Positions 60,505 through 64,000 of a stretch of DNA of 64,000 bases are shown here, piece after piece. The DNA comes from [Pseudomonas] carboxydohydrogena (GTDB lineage: Bacteria > Pseudomonadota > Alphaproteobacteria > Rhizobiales > Xanthobacteraceae). Within the stretch, counting starts at the first letter, position 1; each line of letters opens with the position of its first letter. The stretch spans positions 2,416,501 to 2,480,500 of the forward strand of contig NZ_CP113162.1 of NCBI RefSeq assembly GCF_029030725.1, written 5' to 3'. Below the pieces are notes generated by a model. The model ran no database searches, was not told the DNA's origin, and saw nothing but the letters and a program-made list of their open reading frames with translations. The position numbers were made by a program, and so were the translations under genes.

Positions 60505-60577
60505 AAAAAGACCGCCCATGCGTGGCGGCCTCAACGTGATTTCAAGCAAAATCGCACCGGCCACCTTTTACAAGGTG
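60505..60577 (-). promoter_or_regulatory. trp attenuator upstream of trpE(G)
   Basis: Mutually exclusive folds on the minus strand. The hairpin CACCTT-GTAA-AAGGTG (60577-60562) encloses the leader stop codon. GGTGGCC (60565-60559) can instead pair with GGCCGCC (60530-60524), an antiterminator. GGCCGCC with GGGCGGTC (60517-60510), followed by TTTTTG, is the terminator. Stalling at the tandem Trp codons would favour the antiterminator. The RNA elements are visible; the mechanism follows rhizobial trpL. Confidence 0.85.
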
Positions 60578-60615
60578 CGCCACCAGATACGGGTCATGCG
60601 GGTTGCTGCGATCAT
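60568..60615 (-). CDS. trpL: trp leader peptide with tandem Trp codons
   Basis: A 15-residue peptide, MIAATRMTRIWWRTL, has two adjacent TGG codons at 60585-60580 and its stop codon in the loop of the first attenuator hairpin. No ribosome binding site precedes the ATG and the likely transcription start is at or next to it, so translation is probably leaderless, as reported for Sinorhizobium trpL. It links tryptophan supply to trpE(G) expression; the free peptide or RNA may also act elsewhere in the cell. Confidence 0.85.
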   Translation of the reverse strand: MIAATRMTRIWWRTL

Positions 60616-60622
60616 GAGCCGC

Positions 60623-60651
60623 AAAACATCACCCGGGCGGGCGAATGTCAA
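60623..60651 (-). promoter_or_regulatory. Promoter of trpL-trpE(G)
   Basis: A perfect -35 TTGACA (60651-60646), a 17-base spacer and a weak -10 TGTTTT (60628-60623). The A of the trpL ATG (60615) is 8 bases beyond the -10, so transcription would start at or just beside it. Confidence 0.65.
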
Positions 60652-60711
60652 GACTCGCGGAAAGGCAGCCCTCCCGGCTAAAGTCCCTTTCCAGTCCAGG
60701 AGAAGGCCGAA

Positions 60712-61212
60712 ATGACGTTTACCGTGACCAGCGACAGCTTCAAGGATGGCGATTATTTGCATCAGGACCATGTCCTGTCAGCCGATTTCAATTTCGGATG
60801 CGCTGGCGGCAACCGCTCCCCTCATTTGCGCTGGTCCGGCGCGCCGGAGGGCACCAAGAGTTTCGCCGTGACCTGCTACGATCCCGACGCGCCCACGGGC
60901 AGCGGTTTCTGGCACTGGGTCATGGTCAACATTCCGCCTTCCGTTGGCGAGCTTGCGCTCGATGCGGGAAATCCCAAAGGCGGCAAGCTGCCCTCCGGCG
61001 CGCTTCTGACCCGCACGGACTATGGCACGGCGGCCTATGGCGGCCCCTGCCCGCCCAAGGGCGATCACCCGCATCGCTATATTTTCACCGTCCACGCGGT
61101 CGGCGTCGAAAAGCTCGATGCCACGGCCGACACCTCGGCGGCGGTGATCGGTTTCCAGTTGCACTTCAAGGCGCTCGCCAGGGCGACCATCATGGGCCTG
61201 TACAAGCACTAG
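60712..61212 (+). CDS. YbhB/YbcL family Raf-kinase-inhibitor-like protein
   Basis: This 166-residue protein belongs to the PEBP superfamily: GGNRSPHLRWSGAPEGTKSFAVTCYDPDAPTG contains the conserved DPDAP anion site, then FWHWVMVNIP and GDHPHRYIFTVHAV with the GxHRY-like loop. Bacterial YbhB proteins bind small anions; the cellular role is unclear. It is transcribed away from trpL and ends 13 bases before a strong terminator. Confidence 0.9.
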   Translation: MTFTVTSDSFKDGDYLHQDHVLSADFNFGCAGGNRSPHLRWSGAPEGTKSFAVTCYDPDAPTGSGFWHWVMVNIPPSVGELALDAGNPKGGKLPSGALLTRTDYGTAAYGGPCPPKGDHPHRYIFTVHAVGVEKLDATADTSAAVIGFQLHFKALARATIMGLYKH

Positions 61213-61225
61213 CAACGCCTCAACG

Positions 61226-61253
61226 AAAAAGGGCTCCCGAGGGAGCCCTTTTT
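61226..61253. terminator. Bidirectional terminator, YbhB / fbcH
   Basis: AAAAAGGGCTCCC and GGGAGCCCTTTTT pair without mismatch around GA, leaving T-runs on both strands. It separates the YbhB gene from the convergent fbcH gene. Confidence 0.93.
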
Positions 61254-61278
61254 AATTTGTGGCGCTGGTGGCCCGCGC

Positions 61279-63333
61279 TCAGTGCGCGTCCGCCCAGATC
61301 TTGCGCTTGGTGAAGTACAAGAGACCCGACAGCACGATCAGGAACAGCATCACCTGCATGCCGAGGCGCTTGCGGTCCTCGAGGTGCGGCTCCGCCGTCC
61401 ACATCAGGAAGGCCGCGACGTCCCTGGAGTACTGCTCGACGGTCGCCGGCGAGCCATCGTCATAAGTGATCTGGCCATCGGACAGCGGCGGCGGCATCTT
61501 GATCGAGTGACCGGGGAAGTACGTATTGTAGTACGAGCCCTCGGGCAGCGCGAAGTCCGCCGGCTTTTCCTTGTAGCCGGTCAGGATGGCGTGGATGTAG
61601 TTCGGCCCCTTCTCCTGAAACTGGGTGAAGGCGTCGAACACGAACTGCGGAAAGCCGCGCTCGTAGCCACGGGCCTTCGCGATCAGCGACAGGTCCGGCG
61701 GAGCAGCGCCGCCGTTGGAGGCGCGGGCCGCCTGCTCGTTCGGGAACGGCGCGGGGAAATAATCCGCCGGGCGGCCCGGACGCTCGAACATGTCGCCCGC
61801 ATCGTTCGGGCCGTCCTTGATCTTGTAGTCCGAGGCGAAAGCCGCCGCCTGCGCCGCCGAATAACCCGGACCACCCGGATCGGCGAGGTTGCGGAACGCT
61901 ACGAGATTCAGCGAGTGGCAGTTCGAGCAGACTTCCTTGTAGACCTTGAGGCCGCGCTGCAACTGGGCCTGATCGAACTTGCCGAACGGACCTGCGAACG
62001 ACCAGCTCTCCGAATGCGGCGTGGCGCCATGATCGGCGGCCCTGGCGCTGTCGAGGCCGCCCATCGTCAGCGAACCGGCAACCACCAGCGCGAGCGCCGC
62101 GGCAACCTTGCCGGACTTGGCCAGCACATCGTCGGCGATCGAGTTCGGCAACGGCCGCGTGGTCTCGATCCGCGACAGCACCGGCAGCACGATCAGGAAG
62201 TAGGCGAAATAGATCACCGTCAGCACGCGGCCGGCGATGACATAGATGCCTTCCGGCGGCTGCGCGCCGAGATAGCCGAGGCCGATGCAGGTCGCGACGA
62301 AGATCCAGAAGAACTGCTTGGCGAGCGGACGATACTTCGACGAGCGCACCTTGCAGCTATCGAGCCACGGCAGGAACGCCAGCACGATGATCGCGCCGAA
62401 CATCGCGATGACGCCGCCGAGCTTGCTCGGGATCGAACGCAGGATCGCGTAGAACGGCAGGTAGTACCATTCCGGCACGATGTGCGCGGGCGTCACGGCC
62501 GGGTTGGCCTGAATGTAGTTGTCGGGATCGCCGAGGTAGTTCGGGATGTAGAAGATGAACCAGGCGAAGAACAGCAGGAAGCACGCCATGCCGAACGAGT
62601 CCTTGACGGTCGCGTACGGCGTGAACGGCACGGTGTCCTTTTCGGTCTTGGCTTCGACGCCGGCCGGATTGTTCTGGCCAGCGACATGCAGCGCCCAGAC
62701 GTGCAGGACGACGACGCCCGCGATCACGAACGGCAGCAAATAGTGCAGCGAGAAGAAGCGGTTCAGCGTCGGATTGCCGACCGAATAGCCGCCCCACAGC
62801 AGCGTCACGATGCTGTCGCCGACGTAAGGGATCGCCGAGAACAGGTTGGTGATGACGGTGGCGCCCCAGAAGCTCATCTGGCCCCACGGCAGCACGTAGC
62901 CCATGAAGCCCGTGGCCATCATCAACAGGTAGATGATGACGCCGAGAATCCAGAGGATTTCGCGCGGCGCCTTGTACGACCCGTAATACAGGCCGCGGAA
63001 CATGTGGATGTAGACGGCGATGAAGAACATCGACGCGCCGTTGGAGTGGATGTAGCGCAACAGCCAGCCGTAATTGACGTCGCGGACGATCAGTTCGACG
63101 GACTTGAAGGCGTAATCGACATGCGGGGTGTAGTGCATCGCGAGGATGACGCCGGTGATGATCTGCACAGCGAGCATCATCGAAAGGATGGCGCCGAACG
63201 TCCACCAGTAGTTCAGGTTGCGCGGCGTCGGATAGGCAATGAACGACGAATGAATGAGGCCGCCGATCGGCAGGCGTTGCTCAATCCACTTCAAGGCTGG
63301 ATTTTGCGGGTTATAGGTAGAGGGTCCGCTCAT
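61279..63333 (-). CDS. fbcH: Fused cytochrome b / cytochrome c1 of the bc1 complex
   Basis: This 684-residue polyprotein encodes both cytochromes of ubiquinol-cytochrome c reductase in the inner membrane; in Bradyrhizobium it is cut after synthesis. The cytochrome b part (to about 415) has [18 protein letters not shown] and [20 protein letters not shown] with haem-binding His residues, and PEWY at the quinol site. After a signal-like segment ([14 protein letters not shown]) the c1 part has the haem motif CSNCH and a C-terminal anchor ([14 protein letters not shown]). ATG 63333 follows CAGGA; the frame is open to 63513. Confidence 0.96.
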   Translation of the reverse strand: MSGPSTYNPQNPALKWIEQRLPIGGLIHSSFIAYPTPRNLNYWWTFGAILSMMLAVQIITGVILAMHYTPHVDYAFKSVELIVRDVNYGWLLRYIHSNGASMFFIAVYIHMFRGLYYGSYKAPREILWILGVIIYLLMMATGFMGYVLPWGQMSFWGATVITNLFSAIPYVGDSIVTLLWGGYSVGNPTLNRFFSLHYLLPFVIAGVVVLHVWALHVAGQNNPAGVEAKTEKDTVPFTPYATVKDSFGMACFLLFFAWFIFYIPNYLGDPDNYIQANPAVTPAHIVPEWYYLPFYAILRSIPSKLGGVIAMFGAIIVLAFLPWLDSCKVRSSKYRPLAKQFFWIFVATCIGLGYLGAQPPEGIYVIAGRVLTVIYFAYFLIVLPVLSRIETTRPLPNSIADDVLAKSGKVAAALALVVAGSLTMGGLDSARAADHGATPHSESWSFAGPFGKFDQAQLQRGLKVYKEVCSNCHSLNLVAFRNLADPGGPGYSAAQAAAFASDYKIKDGPNDAGDMFERPGRPADYFPAPFPNEQAARASNGGAAPPDLSLIAKARGYERGFPQFVFDAFTQFQEKGPNYIHAILTGYKEKPADFALPEGSYYNTYFPGHSIKMPPPLSDGQITYDDGSPATVEQYSRDVAAFLMWTAEPHLEDRKRLGMQVMLFLIVLSGLLYFTKRKIWADAH

Positions 63334-63367
63334 GAGTTGCGATCCTGGAAGGTGGAGGCGACTGACG

Positions 63368-63898
63368 TCAGCCGATTTTGATCTTGGTGTCGGAAACGAA
63401 ATTGTACGGCGGGACGTACAGATTGAGCGGCGCCGGCCCCTGACGGATGCGGCCCGAGGAATCGTACTGCGAACCGTGGCACGGGCAGAAGAAGCCGTCG
63501 TAATTGCCCTCATGCGCGATCGGGATGCAGCCGAGATGGGTGCAGATGCCGATCACGACCAGCCAGTTGTCGTGGCCTTCCTTGACGCGGGACTGGTCGG
63601 TCTGCGGATCGGGCAGGCTCGACACGTTCACCGAGCGCGCCTCCTCGATCTGCTTCTTGGTGCGGTTCATGATGTAGATCGGCTTGCCGCGCCAGAACAC
63701 CTTGATGTCCTGCCCTTCGGCGATCGGCGACAGATCGACCTCGATCGGAGCGCCGGCCGCGATGGTCGAGGCATCGGGATTCATCTGGGAGATCAGCGGC
63801 CAGGCCACGGCGGCCGCGCCGACGACCGCGACCGAACCGGTGGCGACGTAAAGGAAATCACGGCGCGTCGCCGGATGTGCCGAAGAAGAAGCAGTCAC
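63368..63898 (-). CDS. petA: Ubiquinol-cytochrome c reductase Rieske iron-sulfur subunit
   Basis: The 176-residue Rieske protein carries electrons from ubiquinol to cytochrome c1. A twin-Arg signal-anchor ([20 protein letters not shown]) leads to the [2Fe-2S] motifs CTHLGC and CPCHGSQYD, each giving one Cys and one His ligand plus a disulfide Cys. It lies 34 bases upstream of fbcH and is transcribed with it, the fbcFH arrangement of Bradyrhizobiaceae. Confidence 0.97.
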   Translation of the reverse strand: MTASSSAHPATRRDFLYVATGSVAVVGAAAVAWPLISQMNPDASTIAAGAPIEVDLSPIAEGQDIKVFWRGKPIYIMNRTKKQIEEARSVNVSSLPDPQTDQSRVKEGHDNWLVVIGICTHLGCIPIAHEGNYDGFFCPCHGSQYDSSGRIRQGPAPLNLYVPPYNFVSDTKIKIG

Positions 63899-64000
63899 GT
63901 TTGCAAACCCTTTCCGAACTGCAACCGTCCGACGAACCCATGGATTGCGCGGACGAACGCGCCGGAAACGTCAGTCGGTGCCCGCGGCCCTCGCGGGGGC
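63899..64000. other. Upstream region of petA-fbcH, window edge
   Basis: The last 102 bases should hold the petA-fbcH promoter. I see no clear -35/-10 pair, operator palindrome or gene start here. Confidence 0.3.

Noticed and set aside
61282-63381. Open frame of 699 codons on the plus strand
   Set aside because: Antisense to fbcH; no domain and strongly biased composition.

Overview
The window is about 64 kb of GC-rich chromosome from an alphaproteobacterium, most likely Bradyrhizobiaceae/Nitrobacteraceae (Rhodopseudomonas, Afipia, Bradyrhizobium or Nitrobacter type). The main signs are a fused cytochrome b/c1 gene behind the Rieske gene, a fused trpE(G) with a short Trp-rich leader peptide, a CcrM-type methyltransferase, the families DUF3422, DUF3551 and DUF1236, and intergenic palindromes of the kind common in these genomes. 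Genes are dense and almost entirely housekeeping. I see no rRNA, tRNA, CRISPR array, prophage or transposase gene.

Layout. 0-5 kb: end of ygfZ, tag, an HD hydrolase, a tyrosine-phosphatase-like protein, a Nudix-like regulator of the NadQ type and DUF3422. 5-10.4 kb: an exported protein, acuI, then the nadABC operon for de novo NAD synthesis behind a perfect 8-5-8 operator palindrome. 10.4-20 kb: cell-wall hydrolase, ppdK, small membrane and exported proteins, and glyS/glyQ separated by a DUF559 endonuclease-like gene bracketed by two near-identical 46-bp inverted repeats. 20-29 kb: sppA, a methyltransferase, DUF2007, ispB, ispE, a TPR protein, a TauE-type permease and ETF-ubiquinone oxidoreductase. 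29-41 kb is the most accessory part: UDG, AraC/SDR pair, MFS, a glycosyltransferase-methyltransferase fusion, and a GntR / OFA transporter / gamma-glutamyltransferase-like cluster with a clear promoter-operator, then a GT39 protein. 41-51 kb: rnhB, radical SAM, moaB, YpfJ peptidase, ccrM, GST, mutY, a DciA-like DUF721 protein and a DsbA-like protein. 51-64 kb: smc, rsm22, a tandem pair of ParA-like P-loop proteins, apt, trpE(G) with its attenuator, a YbhB protein, fbcH and the Rieske gene (fbcF/petA).

Regulation read directly from the sequence: (i) a palindrome overlapping the nadA translation-start region, with a Nudix-like NAD-type regulator 3.4 kb away; (ii) a complete trp attenuator with a 15-codon leader peptide holding tandem Trp codons, whose start codon sits so close to the -10 that the mRNA is probably leaderless; (iii) four GANTC sites plus a CtrA-like box in the ccrM leader; (iv) a 7-3-7 palindrome at the likely transcription start of the OFA transporter gene.

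The best candidates for something not well described are the inverted-repeat/DUF559 cassette inside the glyQ-glyS operon, an AT-rich in-frame insertion within glyS, and the tandem P-loop ATPase pair at 56.3-57.7 kb. All functional calls rest on motif and family recognition by eye; no database search was run.
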